Program-made: the position numbers and the translations under genes | Notes under the pieces: model-generated | Database searches by the model: none | The model's input: only the letters and a program-made list of their open reading frames with translations | Told to the model about the DNA's origin: nothing | Assembly: GCA_937949945.1 (NCBI GenBank) | Contig: CALFEQ010000029.1 | Location: 67,171 to 131,170 of the forward strand | Length of the DNA: 64,000 bases | DNA from: an uncultured Myxococcales bacterium | GTDB taxonomy: Bacteria; Myxococcota_A; Polyangia; Polyangiales; Polyangiaceae | Direction: 5' to 3' | In this document: piece after piece, positions 35,316 through 44,022 of the stretch | Layout of the letters: every line of letters begins with the position of its first letter | How positions within the stretch are numbered: position 1 is the stretch's first letter

Positions 35316-36566
35316 TCACCGAGCGGCCACGCGCTGGCGCAGCCAGGTCGTGAGCCAGCTCGCCGAAGCGCACGCCGCCATGACGATGCCCATCGGTCGC
35401 GCGGAGCCGTCGTTCAGCAGCCCGACGAGCGACGACGCAGTCGCCGCGATCGCGAACTGGACGAAGCCGAGCACGGCCGACGCGAGCCCCGCGCGCTCGC
35501 CCTGCCCGTCCATCGCGAGCGCGACCGCGTTCGAGCCGATGAAGCCGAGCGCGATCATGTACGCGAGGAGCGCCGGAACGACGGCGAAGAGACCGCCGTA
35601 TCCCGTCACGCAGACGACGAGCAGCGCCATGCCGATCGCCGCGAAGACGGCGGTCGTCCACGCGAGGATCTTCGCCGGCGTATGCCGCCCGAGGAGGAAG
35701 CGATTCACCTGCGAGGCCGCGATGTAGCCGAATGCGTTGGCGCCGAAGATGAAGCCGTACTTCTGGGCGGGGACGCCGAAGAGCTCGATGAGGACGAAGG
35801 GCGAGCCCGAGATGTACGCGAACATACCGGCCTGCGCGAACGCCCCCGTGAGCGTGTAGGCGACGAAGCTGCGATCGCGAGCGATCTCGCGCAGCGAAGC
35901 GCCCATCGTCCGGAGGTCGATCCGCGCCGAGCGCCTCTTCGCCGTCTCGGGCAAGAAGCCGACGACCGCGGCGAACGCCGCCACGCCGAGCGCGGCGAGG
36001 AGCGCGAAGATCGCGCGCCATCCGGCGACGAGGAGGATCCATCCCCCGGCGAGCGGCGCGATCATGGGCGCGATCCCCATGACCAGCGTGAGCAGGGCGA
36101 GCATGCGAGCCGCCGCCGCACCGACGTGGAGATCGCGCACCACGGCGCGCGCGATGACCTGTCCCGCAGCTCCGCCGAGCGCCTGCGCGAAACGGAGCGC
36201 GACGAGTGCGCCGATGGAAGGCGCGAGCGCACACGCGATCGACGCGATCACGTAGAGGGCGAGGCCGACGTAGAGCGGCGCCTTGCGCCCGAAGCGATCC
36301 GTCAGCGGACCGTAGACGAGCTGACCGACACCGAGGCCGGCGAAGTAGGCGGCGAGCGTGAGCTGCGTCGCCGACGCGCTCGTGTGGAGCTCCCGCTGGA
36401 TCGACGGGAGGCTCGGCAGATACATGTCGATCGTGAACGGCCCCAGGGCGATGAGCCCTCCGAGCACGAGGACGATCGCCACGCTCGACGAGGACGGACG
36501 AGGTCGTGCATCGCCCGAGGCGACGTTCGCGCCCTGCTCGTGGCTGCCTGCGTCGGCGGCGCTCAT
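35316..36566 (-). CDS. Bcr/CflA-type major facilitator drug exporter
   Basis: 416 residues with about twelve hydrophobic segments. The first helices read VLGGLIALGPFTIDMYLPSLPSI, and the motif A-like loop is QLVYGPLTDRFGRKAPLYVG. This is the Bcr/CflA subfamily (bicyclomycin, chloramphenicol, other drugs), inner membrane, proton-driven. ATG at 36566 has AAGGGAGGA upstream and overlaps the marR stop (ATGA), so the two genes form an operon. Actual substrate unknown. The MarR partner suggests induction by the exported compound. Confidence 0.9.
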   Translation of the reverse strand: MSAADAGSHEQGANVASGDARPRPSSSSVAIVLVLGGLIALGPFTIDMYLPSLPSIQRELHTSASATQLTLAAYFAGLGVGQLVYGPLTDRFGRKAPLYVGLALYVIASIACALAPSIGALVALRFAQALGGAAGQVIARAVVRDLHVGAAAARMLALLTLVMGIAPMIAPLAGGWILLVAGWRAIFALLAALGVAAFAAVVGFLPETAKRRSARIDLRTMGASLREIARDRSFVAYTLTGAFAQAGMFAYISGSPFVLIELFGVPAQKYGFIFGANAFGYIAASQVNRFLLGRHTPAKILAWTTAVFAAIGMALLVVCVTGYGGLFAVVPALLAYMIALGFIGSNAVALAMDGQGERAGLASAVLGFVQFAIAATASSLVGLLNDGSARPMGIVMAACASASWLTTWLRQRVAAR

Positions 36567-37087
36567 CGGCGTCCTCCCTTGCCCGCCCCTCCCTCGTCGC
36601 GGCTCGCGCCCACGTTCGCGCTCATGAACGCGCCGAGGCGGCGAAGCGTCTCGAGGAACCGCGTCCGCTCGGAAGCCTCGAGCGCCTCGAACAAGCGCGC
36701 GATCTCGCGGTCGTACGGCGCAGCGTCCTCCGTCGCGGCGCGGCGGCCTGCGGCGGTCAGCTCGACGTACGTCGCGCGACGATCGGTGGGATGCGCTCGG
36801 CGGACGACGAGCCCGTCCTTCTCGAGCTCGTCGACGAGCAACGTCACGTTCGACTTCGGGCGTCCGAGCCGCGCTGCGAGGGTACCCATCGTGACGGCGC
36901 CCCAACGCTTCAGCGAGACGAGCACGAGCAGACGCGTCGGGTTCGTCTCTCCCGGCGGCAACCGCGAGCGAATCCACTCCTTGTAGGCCCCGAAGAACGA
37001 ATACATCTCCTCCACGAGGAGCAGGGACTCCTTCGAAACGCCGGCCGAACGACGCGCGCTCCTCTCGGTCTCTCGGCGAGGCGCCAT
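36563..37087 (-). CDS. MarR-family transcriptional regulator
   Basis: 174 residues from ATG 37087 (37135 is an alternative start that adds 16). The winged helix is MGTLAARLGRPKSNVTLLVDELEKDGLVVRRAHPTDRRATYVELTAAG, with the typical DRR wing. Helical ends mediate dimerisation. Its stop overlaps the start of the drug exporter (ATGA), so it very likely represses its own operon. Inverted repeats in the promoter region (TGGTTCA...TGAACCA, 37135-37167) are the probable binding site, and lie at or upstream of the start. Confidence 0.9.
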   Translation of the reverse strand: MAPRRETERSARRSAGVSKESLLLVEEMYSFFGAYKEWIRSRLPPGETNPTRLLVLVSLKRWGAVTMGTLAARLGRPKSNVTLLVDELEKDGLVVRRAHPTDRRATYVELTAAGRRAATEDAAPYDREIARLFEALEASERTRFLETLRRLGAFMSANVGASRDEGGAGKGGRR

Positions 37088-37134
37088 TCGTGACGAGCCT
37101 CCGACAGGACTCGTTCCTATGTCCGACGACCACA

Positions 37135-37167
37135 TGGTTCAAGCTCGAATAGTTACTTTCTGAACCA
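37135..37167. promoter_or_regulatory. Probable MarR operator: TGGTTCA...TGAACCA
   Basis: Two 7-bp arms form a perfect inverted repeat (37135-37141 and 37161-37167) with 19 bases between. The interval holds the near-palindrome AGTTACT (37151-37157). The site lies in an AT-rich patch upstream of marR. The long centre is wider than a classical MarR site, so the real operator may be the inner AGTTACT region. Confidence 0.5.
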
Positions 37168-37172
37168 TCTTC

Positions 37173-37196
37173 GATGCCGGTTGCGATGCCGGTTGC
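37173..37196. repeat. 12-bp tandem duplication GATGCCGGTTGC x2
   Basis: Two exact copies, back to back, in the intergenic region. It is most simply a recent slippage duplication. It has no obvious regulatory meaning. Confidence 0.9.
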
Positions 37197-37310
37197 ACCG
37201 ACGAGGTTCCGAGCTCGAGGGTCGGCCCAACGTTTGCTATGAGGCCCGAGAGTTCCCGTGATGCAACCGTCGTCTCGTGGGGGGGAGCCCGAAAAACGAA
37301 CGAACCGCGC

Positions 37311-37371
37311 GCTGCACAGCTTGCGCAACCGCTGCACAGCCTGGGCAGCTTGCGCAGGGTGCGCAACGCGC
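37311..37371. repeat. Cluster of GCTGCACAGC and TTGCGCA repeats
   Basis: GCTGCACAGC occurs at 37311 and 37331, exactly 20 bp apart. TTGCGCA-type sequences occur at 37321, about 37350 and (as GTGCGCAAC) at about 37359; TGCGCA is a palindrome. Spacings near 20 and 30 bp, two to three helical turns, suit cooperative protein binding upstream of the lipoprotein gene at 37476. Confidence 0.5.
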
Positions 37372-37475
37372 CGGTGCACACGGCAGCTCCGAACGCTCGT
37401 CTCGCTCTCGGCGACGCGCTAGCGATAGGCGCGCCGGAGCGAGCCGGCCACACACATCGAAAGGACCGAACGACC

Positions 37476-38897
37476 GTGAATCGAACGCCCTCTTTCCTTC
37501 CCGCCCTCTCCACCTTCGCCGCGCTCGGCGCGCTTGCTCTTCTGGGTCCCGCGTGTGAGGCCGAGACGTCGACCAGCGCACCGGACACGCCTTCCAACGA
37601 CGACGCCGGCGCGCCGGCCGTCGATTGCCCGGCGCCGACCGCCGGCCCGACGAAGCACTCGGGCGACGTGAAGGACGGCGAGGTGTGGACGGCCGCAGGC
37701 AGCCCGCACATCGTCGAGGGCGACGTCAACGTACGAGACGGCGCGACGCTCACGATCGAGCCGTGCGCCGAGGTGCGCATGGCGCGCGGTTCGAAGATCA
37801 ACGTTGCATACCCGCTCACGCCCAACAGCGGCAAGCTCGTCGCCGAGGGCACGGCGACGAAGCCGATCACGTTCACGAGCGACGGCGTCGATCGCTGGGG
37901 CGGCATCCAGGTGTACGCCCCCGGCACCGTGCGCCTCGCCTACGCGACGCTCTCCAACGGCGGCGAGGGCATCGACCACGGCGCGACGATCCTCGCGGTG
38001 GGCGACGACGAGCCTCCGACCGCCGATCCGCTCGTGTTCGTCGACCACGTCACGATCGAGAAATCGCGCGGCACGGGGATCTGGCTCCGGCGTCGCTCGA
38101 CCTTCATCGAGGGATCGCGCGATCTCACGATCACGGGATCGGGCGACGACGAGGCGCCCTTCCCGCTCGAGGTCTCCGATCAGGCGATCGACTCCATCCC
38201 GACGGGCAAGTACACCGGCAACCGGACGGACGAGATCCTCGTTCGAACCGAGGGCGACGGCATGGCGGGCAGCGGCCTCGTGAACGACGCCACCCTCCGC
38301 GATCACGGTGTCCCGTACCGCATGAACGACTCCGCCAGCGCAGACTTCGTCATCGGCGGCGCGAGCCACGGTCGGGTGACGACGCTCACGATCGAGCCGG
38401 GCGTCGTCATGAAGTTCCATCCGGGGACGGCGTTCATGGTGCAGCTCTTCACGACGTCCGAGCCCTCCACCGGCGTGGTGAAGGCGCAGGGCACGGCGGA
38501 CAAGCCGATCGTCTTCACGTCGGCGTCGCCGACCCCGAAGGCCGGCGACTGGCGCGGTCTCTGGTTCGGCGGCATCCCGAGCGCGGCCAACGTGCTCGAT
38601 CACGTGCGCATCGAGTACGCGGGCTTCGACTGCAGCTGCAGCCTGGTCACGTGCAGCGCGAACGTCGAGGAGTACGAGGGCGCGGTCATCTTCACGCAGC
38701 AGCCGCCGAGCGCGTTCATCACGAACTCGGTCTTCAAGGAGATCGCCGGGCACGCGATCACGCAGGGATTCGACGGCTCGCTCGTCAACTTCCGGCCGAC
38801 CAACACCTTCGAGGGTGTGACCGGCTGCGTCCAGACCATGCCCCGCGGAGCAGACACCTCGTGCCCCGATCCGCGGCCGATCTGCGACGGCGAGTGA
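37476..38897 (+). CDS. Lipoprotein with parallel beta-helix-like repeats
   Basis: 473 residues from GTG 37476 (AAAGGA upstream). Signal ends ALLGPAC; a DDAGAPA linker follows. The domain has the ladder of short strands seen in pectin-lyase folds: GATLTIEPCAEVRM, GKLVAEGTATKPITFTS, WGGIQVYAPGTVRLAYATL, and a second set GRVTTLTIEPGVVMKF, GVVKAQGTADKPIVFTSAS, DWRGLWFGG. Late Cys residues (DCSCSLVTCS) are clustered. No catalytic site is seen. Related proteins are common in this phylum as 'right-handed parallel beta-helix' surface proteins of unknown role. Confidence 0.8.
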   Translation: MNRTPSFLPALSTFAALGALALLGPACEAETSTSAPDTPSNDDAGAPAVDCPAPTAGPTKHSGDVKDGEVWTAAGSPHIVEGDVNVRDGATLTIEPCAEVRMARGSKINVAYPLTPNSGKLVAEGTATKPITFTSDGVDRWGGIQVYAPGTVRLAYATLSNGGEGIDHGATILAVGDDEPPTADPLVFVDHVTIEKSRGTGIWLRRRSTFIEGSRDLTITGSGDDEAPFPLEVSDQAIDSIPTGKYTGNRTDEILVRTEGDGMAGSGLVNDATLRDHGVPYRMNDSASADFVIGGASHGRVTTLTIEPGVVMKFHPGTAFMVQLFTTSEPSTGVVKAQGTADKPIVFTSASPTPKAGDWRGLWFGGIPSAANVLDHVRIEYAGFDCSCSLVTCSANVEEYEGAVIFTQQPPSAFITNSVFKEIAGHAITQGFDGSLVNFRPTNTFEGVTGCVQTMPRGADTSCPDPRPICDGE

Positions 38898-38912
38898 TCG
38901 GCGACGGCGCCG

Positions 38913-39941
38913 TCAGCCCTTCGCGCGCCGCTTCGTCGCCCGCGCCCGCGCCGCCGGCTTCTCGGCCGCTCGCTCGTCGACTCCGGACGACGGCGGAGCG
39001 GCCTCGTCGGCGGCAGCGGCGCCGGCCGGCTCCTCGTCGGCGGCCCTCGACGCGTCCGCCGGAGGCTCCTCCTTCGGCGGCTCGTCGTCGGCCGCCTTCT
39101 TCTTCCGCGACTTCTCGGCTTCCTCCTCGGCGCTCGCCTCCGCGCGATAGGCCTCGAGCTCGGCCAGCTCCTCCGGCGTCGGCGCCTTCGGATGCGGCGG
39201 CTCCGGCGGGTTCTCCTCGAGCAGCGGGTGCGTGTCGGGATCGGCCGCGCCGCGACGCTTCGGCTTCGGCGTGAGCCCCTGCTCGTCGAGGATGTCCTTC
39301 GTCGGGAGGAGCGCCGCCTGCGCGAGCAGACGTGCCTGCCGCGTCGGCAGGTCGACGCGCTGCGCGGTCGTGAGCAGCTCCTCGTGGAGCGCTGCGATCT
39401 CCGCCTCCGTGAGCGGCGTGGGATCGAACGCCTTCCGCCACGCGAGGTAGGCCTGCCGGACCTCCTCGACCGTGGGCGCGACGACCGAGTACGTCTCGTC
39501 GGCGAGCATGCGCTTCACGTAGCTCGATCCGAGGCGCTTCTCGAAGTCGCGCCACGCACGCTCGAACCCCTGGGGATCGAGCTTCCGCATGAGCGGGAAC
39601 TTCGCGTTCGAGAAGAGCACCTCGAGCAGCGGCGAGCGCGCGCCCCCGGCGAACGCGATGCCGGCCTGCAATCGCTCGATCGCGTCCACGACCTCGCCTT
39701 GGAGCTCGCGACCCCTCCCGCCCCGCTTCGACTCGAGCTCCTGGAGACGCAGCGCTCGGTCGAGCAAGTCGTCGATCCCTTCGCGAGCCCGCTCCAGCCG
39801 GACGCGCCCGCTCTCGAGCCAGGCCTTCTCCTCTTTCAGCCCCGGACGCTTCGCCAACGCGGCGGCTGCAGCATCCAGCCGGCGAGCGAGGTCGCGAGCC
39901 TGAGCGATGAGGTCGTATGCTTCCAGAATCGAGGTGGTCAT
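38913..39941 (-). CDS. Hypothetical helical protein with long charged tail
   Basis: 342 residues. The first 220 are highly helical with Leu/Arg/Glu heptad-like spacing (DLARRLDAAAAALAKRPG, VRLERAREGIDDLLDRALRLQ, VDLPTRQARLLAQAALL). The last about 120 are low-complexity: Glu/Pro, Lys and Ala-rich, ending RATKRRAKG, probably disordered and nucleic-acid or partner binding. No signal peptide. I recognise no family. It is convergent with the lipoprotein (15 bp) and follows the molybdenum operon. An interrupted palindrome (39950-39966) lies just upstream of ATG 39941, where no ribosome-binding sequence is visible. Confidence 0.75.
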   Translation of the reverse strand: MTTSILEAYDLIAQARDLARRLDAAAAALAKRPGLKEEKAWLESGRVRLERAREGIDDLLDRALRLQELESKRGGRGRELQGEVVDAIERLQAGIAFAGGARSPLLEVLFSNAKFPLMRKLDPQGFERAWRDFEKRLGSSYVKRMLADETYSVVAPTVEEVRQAYLAWRKAFDPTPLTEAEIAALHEELLTTAQRVDLPTRQARLLAQAALLPTKDILDEQGLTPKPKRRGAADPDTHPLLEENPPEPPHPKAPTPEELAELEAYRAEASAEEEAEKSRKKKAADDEPPKEEPPADASRAADEEPAGAAAADEAAPPSSGVDERAAEKPAARARATKRRAKG

Positions 39942-39949
39942 GGGCGGCT

Positions 39950-39966
39950 ACTGCGGTTACCACAGT
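39950..39966. promoter_or_regulatory. 17-bp imperfect palindrome upstream of the helical-protein gene
   Basis: ACTGcGGTTACCaCAGT has matching arms with one mismatched pair around a GGTTACC core. It starts nine bases before the ATG at 39941. It could be an operator that blocks translation initiation or transcription start. Weak evidence. Confidence 0.4.
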
Positions 39967-40008
39967 CGCCGGCTCGTCGGTGCAGGAACGCTGCGGTCGA
40001 TCGACGAC

Positions 40009-40623
40009 TCAACGCCGGGAGCCGGAGCACACCACCGCGCCGGCCCGAAGCGCATCGAGGTCCGCCGGGGTGTCGAGATCGCCTCCCACCGCCGCATCGT
40101 CGACGTCCACCTGACGCCGGCGTCCTCCTGCGCTCCGGACGAGATCGCGCAACGTCCCGCGGTACCCGTCGAGGAAGACGCGCAAGAGAGGCGCGCGCAA
40201 GACCACGGGGTGGCCGCCTCGGCCCCGGTGGCGCGGCGTCGCGACGTGGGCGCCTTCGTCGCCGGCGGCGGAGAGCAGAGCGCCGACCGTCGACGGCGCG
40301 GCGGGGATCATGTCGACGGGCGTGACGATCACCGTCGTGTCGTCCTCGATCGTCAGGGAGCGGAGGCCCATCGCGAGCGACGATGCAGGAGAGACCGTGT
40401 CGGCCGCCACGAGACGAACGCGCGGCCGATCGGCGAGGACGGCGCGCGCTCGGTCCGCGATCGCGGGGCGGACGACGACCACGATCGGATCGCAGCCGAC
40501 CTCGCTCAGTCGATCGACGTGGCGGCGGACGAGCGGCTGGCCGTCGACGACGAGGAGCGCCTTCGGGCCGCCCATCCGGCGGCCCTCCCCTGCGGCCAGC
40601 ACGATCGCCGCCGGCGCGACCAT
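40009..40623 (-). CDS. Molybdenum cofactor nucleotidyltransferase (MocA/MobA-like)
   Basis: 204 residues. The signature LAAGEGRRMGGPKALL (nucleotide binding) is at the N-terminus, followed by VTPVDMIPAAPSTV and GGDLDTPADL. The family adds CMP or GMP to molybdopterin. Its place after the molybdenum-hydroxylase genes suggests it makes the molybdopterin cytosine dinucleotide form used by isoquinoline-oxidoreductase type enzymes. ATG at 40623 has GGAGG upstream and overlaps the upstream stop by one base (TGATG). Cytidylyl versus guanylyl specificity is inferred from context. Confidence 0.8.
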   Translation of the reverse strand: MVAPAAIVLAAGEGRRMGGPKALLVVDGQPLVRRHVDRLSEVGCDPIVVVVRPAIADRARAVLADRPRVRLVAADTVSPASSLAMGLRSLTIEDDTTVIVTPVDMIPAAPSTVGALLSAAGDEGAHVATPRHRGRGGHPVVLRAPLLRVFLDGYRGTLRDLVRSAGGRRRQVDVDDAAVGGDLDTPADLDALRAGAVVCSGSRR

Positions 40624-42920
40624 CAGACCTCCACCGATTTCACGAGCGGCAGCTCGCGCACGCGCTTGCCCGTCAGGGCGAAGACCGCGTTCGCGATCGC
40701 CGGCGCGACGGGCGGCACGCCGGGCTCGCCCACGCCGCCGGGCAGCGCGGTGCTCTCCACGACGTCGACGTGGATGCGCCGCGGCGCTTCGCGGATCCGC
40801 ACGATGCGCCCGCCGCCGCGGAAGTTGTCCTGCTCGATCGCGCCGCCCTTCATCGTGATGCCGCCGAAGAGGGCGAGGCTCATGCCGAAGATCGCGGACC
40901 CTTCGAGCTGCGAGCGCACGCGGTCGGCGTTGACGATCGTGCCGGCGTCGAAGGCCATCCACATCTCGTCGATCCAGATCTTGCCGTCCGGCCGCTTCAC
41001 CGCCGACGCGACGACCGCCGTGTAGCTGAGGAAGCTGCGGTGCGCCGCGAGGCCGAGGGCGCGGCCCTCCTGCTTGCGTCGATCCCAGCGCGCGGCGCGC
41101 GCCACGCGTTCGATGACGTTCCTCAGGCGGCCGGCATCGACGGGGTGCTTGTCGAGCGGCTGGCCGTAGTTCTTGAGACGCTCGATGCCCAAGTCGGCGA
41201 GCGAGAGCTGCCGCGGCGGGCCGATGAGCTCGAGCCACACGTCGAGCGGGTCGGCGTTCTTCGCTTGGGCGATCTCGTCGATGAACGACCCGATCGAGAA
41301 CGCCTGGAAGATGTTGTAGACCGAGCGCAACCAGCCGATGCGCGTATGCGACCGCGCATCGCCGATCTCGGCGCTGACGTTCGGCACCGCCAGCGCGAGA
41401 TCGAGCACGCCCTGCTGGAGATCGTCGTAGCCGGGACGTTCCGACTCCGCGAAGGTGCTCGCGATCGACGGGAACGCGGTCCGGTGCCGCCACGCCGTCA
41501 CGCGACCGTTCGCGTCGAGCCCGGCCGTCAGGCGGTTCACGCTCACGGTGTTGACGTAGTCGTGCCGCACATCGTCGGCGCGCGTGAACTGCACGCGTAC
41601 CGGCACGCCGAGCTTCTTCGACAAGAGCGCGGCCTCCGCGCAGAAGTCCGGCTTCGACTTGCGACCGAAGCCGCCGCCGAGGAACGTCACGTGCACCCGG
41701 ACCTTCTCGGGCTCGATCCCGAGCGCACGACCGACCTCGGTCTGCGCCGCCTGCGGGTTCTGCGTCGGCGCCCAGATCTCGCAGCGATCGCCTTGGACGT
41801 GCGCGACCGCGACGGGCGGCTCCATCGGCAGGTGCGGGAGGTGCGGGACGTGATACTCGGCCTCGACGATCCGCGCGGCGCTCTTCAGTGCGGCCTCGAC
41901 GTCGCCGAGCTTGCGCGCGACCTGCCCGGGGACCGACACCGACTTCGAGAGCTGCTCGCGATAACGGTCCGAGTCGTACGTCGCGTTCGGTCCGTGGTCC
42001 CACGTCACGTCGAGCGCCGCGCGCCCGCGCATCGCCGCCCACGTGTGATCGGCGACGACCGCGATGCCGCCCCACGGCTGGAACCTCCACGGCGGCTCCG
42101 GCGTCGGCATCTCGACGACGTGACGCACGCCGGGGACGGCGAGCGCGCGCTTCGCGTCGAAGCGCACGACCTTCCCGCCGACGACCGGCGGCCGCGCGAT
42201 GACGGCGGTGAGCATCCCCGGCAGCTTCACGTCCGCGCCGAAGACGGCCTGGCCCGTCACGTAGGCGGGCCCGTCGAGGAGCGGCAGGTCCTTGCCGACG
42301 TTCGGGAGCTCGGACCACGGCCGGAGGACGACGTCCTTCGGATCCGGCACCTTCTCCTTCGCCGCCTCGAGCGCGAGCTCGCCGAAGCCGAGCGAGCGAC
42401 CCGTCGGAACGTGCGTGACGGCGTGGTCCTTCGCGACGCAGTCCTCCGGCCGCACCTTCCACCGCTTGGCCGCCGCCGCCACGAGCATCATGCGGGCGGC
42501 GGCGCCCATCTTCCGCATGTTCTCGTGGATGCCGCGGATGCTGTTCGAGCCGTCGGTGTTCTGATCTCCGTACGCCTTGTCGCCGTCGGCCTGGACGATC
42601 TTCACGCGCGACATCTGCGCGCCGAGCTCGTCCGCGATGAGCACCGGGAGCGAGCTCCGGATGCCTTGGCCCATCTCCGAACGGTGGCACACGATGGTCA
42701 CCGTCCCGTCCGGAGCGACGTGGACGAAGACGTTGGGCCGGAGGCCCGGCTCGTCCGCCGCCTGCGATCCGCTCGGCGTCGCGGGCGCGGGCGGCTTCGC
42801 CGGCTCGCTCGGCGGCTTCTGGGCCTCGGCCGGAAAGACGATGCCCAGCGCGAGGCCGCCGATCGCCAGGTTCAGCCCGCGGAGGAATGCCCGACGAGGA
42901 ACGACGAACCGCTCCGACAT
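40623..42920 (-). CDS. Molybdenum hydroxylase large subunit, isoquinoline 1-oxidoreductase beta type
   Basis: 765 residues. A Tat signal, PRRAFLRGLNLAIGGLALG, begins the protein, so it is folded with its cofactor before export. Then a Pro-rich linker and the molybdenum-binding domain: VTIVCHRSEMGQGIRSSL, FLGGGFGRKSKPDF, PNVSAEIGDARSHTRIG. It hydroxylates an aldehyde or heteroaromatic with water as oxygen source; the substrate is unknown. Close relatives are annotated as xanthine dehydrogenase family, aldehyde or isoquinoline oxidoreductases. Short overlaps link it to both neighbours, so the complex is made as one unit in the periplasm. Confidence 0.9.
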   Translation of the reverse strand: MSERFVVPRRAFLRGLNLAIGGLALGIVFPAEAQKPPSEPAKPPAPATPSGSQAADEPGLRPNVFVHVAPDGTVTIVCHRSEMGQGIRSSLPVLIADELGAQMSRVKIVQADGDKAYGDQNTDGSNSIRGIHENMRKMGAAARMMLVAAAAKRWKVRPEDCVAKDHAVTHVPTGRSLGFGELALEAAKEKVPDPKDVVLRPWSELPNVGKDLPLLDGPAYVTGQAVFGADVKLPGMLTAVIARPPVVGGKVVRFDAKRALAVPGVRHVVEMPTPEPPWRFQPWGGIAVVADHTWAAMRGRAALDVTWDHGPNATYDSDRYREQLSKSVSVPGQVARKLGDVEAALKSAARIVEAEYHVPHLPHLPMEPPVAVAHVQGDRCEIWAPTQNPQAAQTEVGRALGIEPEKVRVHVTFLGGGFGRKSKPDFCAEAALLSKKLGVPVRVQFTRADDVRHDYVNTVSVNRLTAGLDANGRVTAWRHRTAFPSIASTFAESERPGYDDLQQGVLDLALAVPNVSAEIGDARSHTRIGWLRSVYNIFQAFSIGSFIDEIAQAKNADPLDVWLELIGPPRQLSLADLGIERLKNYGQPLDKHPVDAGRLRNVIERVARAARWDRRKQEGRALGLAAHRSFLSYTAVVASAVKRPDGKIWIDEMWMAFDAGTIVNADRVRSQLEGSAIFGMSLALFGGITMKGGAIEQDNFRGGGRIVRIREAPRRIHVDVVESTALPGGVGEPGVPPVAPAIANAVFALTGKRVRELPLVKSVEV

Positions 42921-43378
42921 CAGCGAGCACCTCCCGCGGCCTTCTTGATCGCCTCGCGGATGCGACCGTAGGTGCCGCATCGACACAGGTTGCCTGCCAT
43001 CGAGCTGTCGATCTGCTCGTCCGTCGGATTCGGATGCTTCTTCAAGAGCGCCGCCGCGGTCATGATCTGTCCAGCCTGACAGAAGCCGCACTGAGGCACG
43101 CCGAGCTCGACCCACGCCTTCTGGAGCGGATGGCTCCCGTCGGGCGACAGCCCTTCGATGGTCGTGACCTCCTTGCCCGCCGCACGCGAGATCGGCGTCA
43201 CGCACGAGCGGACGACGCGGCCGTCGAGATGCACCGTGCACGCTCCGCAGAGCGCCTCGCCGCATCCGTACTTCGTCCCCGTGAGCCCGAGCACGTCGCG
43301 CAGGACCCACAAGAGCGGCATCTCGGGATCGACGTCGAGTCGATGCTCTTTACCGTTCACGCGGACGACGATGCTCAT
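42920..43378 (-). CDS. (2Fe-2S) small subunit of the molybdenum hydroxylase
   Basis: 152 residues. The plant-type cluster is GCGEALCGACTVHLDG and RSCVTPIS; the second cluster is CGFCQAGQIM and CRCGTYG. These pass electrons from molybdenum to an acceptor. It has no signal sequence and probably leaves the cell attached to the Tat-carrying large subunit. ATG at 43378; its stop overlaps the large-subunit start by one base (TGATG). The upstream cytochrome gene also overlaps (ATGA), so all three subunits are co-translated. Confidence 0.95.
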   Translation of the reverse strand: MSIVVRVNGKEHRLDVDPEMPLLWVLRDVLGLTGTKYGCGEALCGACTVHLDGRVVRSCVTPISRAAGKEVTTIEGLSPDGSHPLQKAWVELGVPQCGFCQAGQIMTAAALLKKHPNPTDEQIDSSMAGNLCRCGTYGRIREAIKKAAGGAR

Positions 43379-44022
43379 GGCTTGCCTCCATCGGTGGGAC
43401 AGTGAGCGCCCGTCTCGACCCACGCGGCGACGAGAGCGCCGAAGTCCTGCTGCGTTCCGGGCACCGGCTCCCGATCGTGACCGGGCCGCCATCCCCAGGC
43501 GACCAGCGGATCGTGCATGTTGTGCTCGACGATCTGCGCGAGCGTCTTGCCCCCGTTCCGCTTCGGATCCTTGAGCTGCTCGCAGATCTCGCGCGGGCTC
43601 TTGCCGACCCATCCCATCTCGCGCGGCGCGAGGTGCCAGCTCGGCGCGCCCGGAACGCGCGCGAGCTCGAGATTGCGGTCCTGATGGCAGCCGCCGCACT
43701 CCATCCCGACCTCGCCGAAGCCCTCCGGCCCGCGCGTGACGGGCGGCTCGTGCGGACGCATGTCCATGCCTTGCAGCGGGACGTCGCCGCTCGGATGGCA
43801 GTTGGCGCACCGAGGATGGAGGAAGACGCGGCTCGCCTCGAGGAACAGCGCGCGCGACCGCTCTTCTTCGTCGGCGATGACGGAGAAATCCGCCACGGAG
43901 CGGAGCTGGTTCTTCGCGACCGGAGGGAGCTCGGCGGGACGCTTCGCGTGGTTGCACGCCCAGGCGAGCGAAGAGAGCGCGACCATGGCCACGCCGAGGC
44001 GCATGGCCAACGAGCGGGTCAC
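43375..44022 (-). CDS. Dihaem c-type cytochrome lipoprotein, electron acceptor of the molybdenum enzyme
   Basis: 215 residues from GTG 44022 (ATG 44004 or 44070 are alternatives). Signal ends SLAWAC (lipobox). Two haem motifs, CANCHPSG and CGGCHQDR, with a RPHEPPVTRGPEGFG loop between. A WHLAPREMGW segment and C-terminal ALVAAWVETGAHC follow. First gene of the molybdenum operon and overlapping the 2Fe-2S gene (ATGA). It probably accepts electrons from the periplasmic hydroxylase and hands them to the respiratory chain. The start choice is uncertain. Confidence 0.82.
   Translation of the reverse strand: MTRSLAMRLGVAMVALSSLAWACNHAKRPAELPPVAKNQLRSVADFSVIADEEERSRALFLEASRVFLHPRCANCHPSGDVPLQGMDMRPHEPPVTRGPEGFGEVGMECGGCHQDRNLELARVPGAPSWHLAPREMGWVGKSPREICEQLKDPKRNGGKTLAQIVEHNMHDPLVAWGWRPGHDREPVPGTQQDFGALVAAWVETGAHCPTDGGKP

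Larger units (their letters stand above)
37088..37475. other. 388-bp divergent gap between marR and the beta-helix lipoprotein
   Basis: I see no gene here. It contains the inverted repeat at 37135-37167, a 12-bp tandem repeat at 37173-37196 and a cluster of TGCGCA and GCTGCACAGC repeats at 37311-37371. It must carry two divergent promoters; I could not recognise their boxes. Confidence 0.7.
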
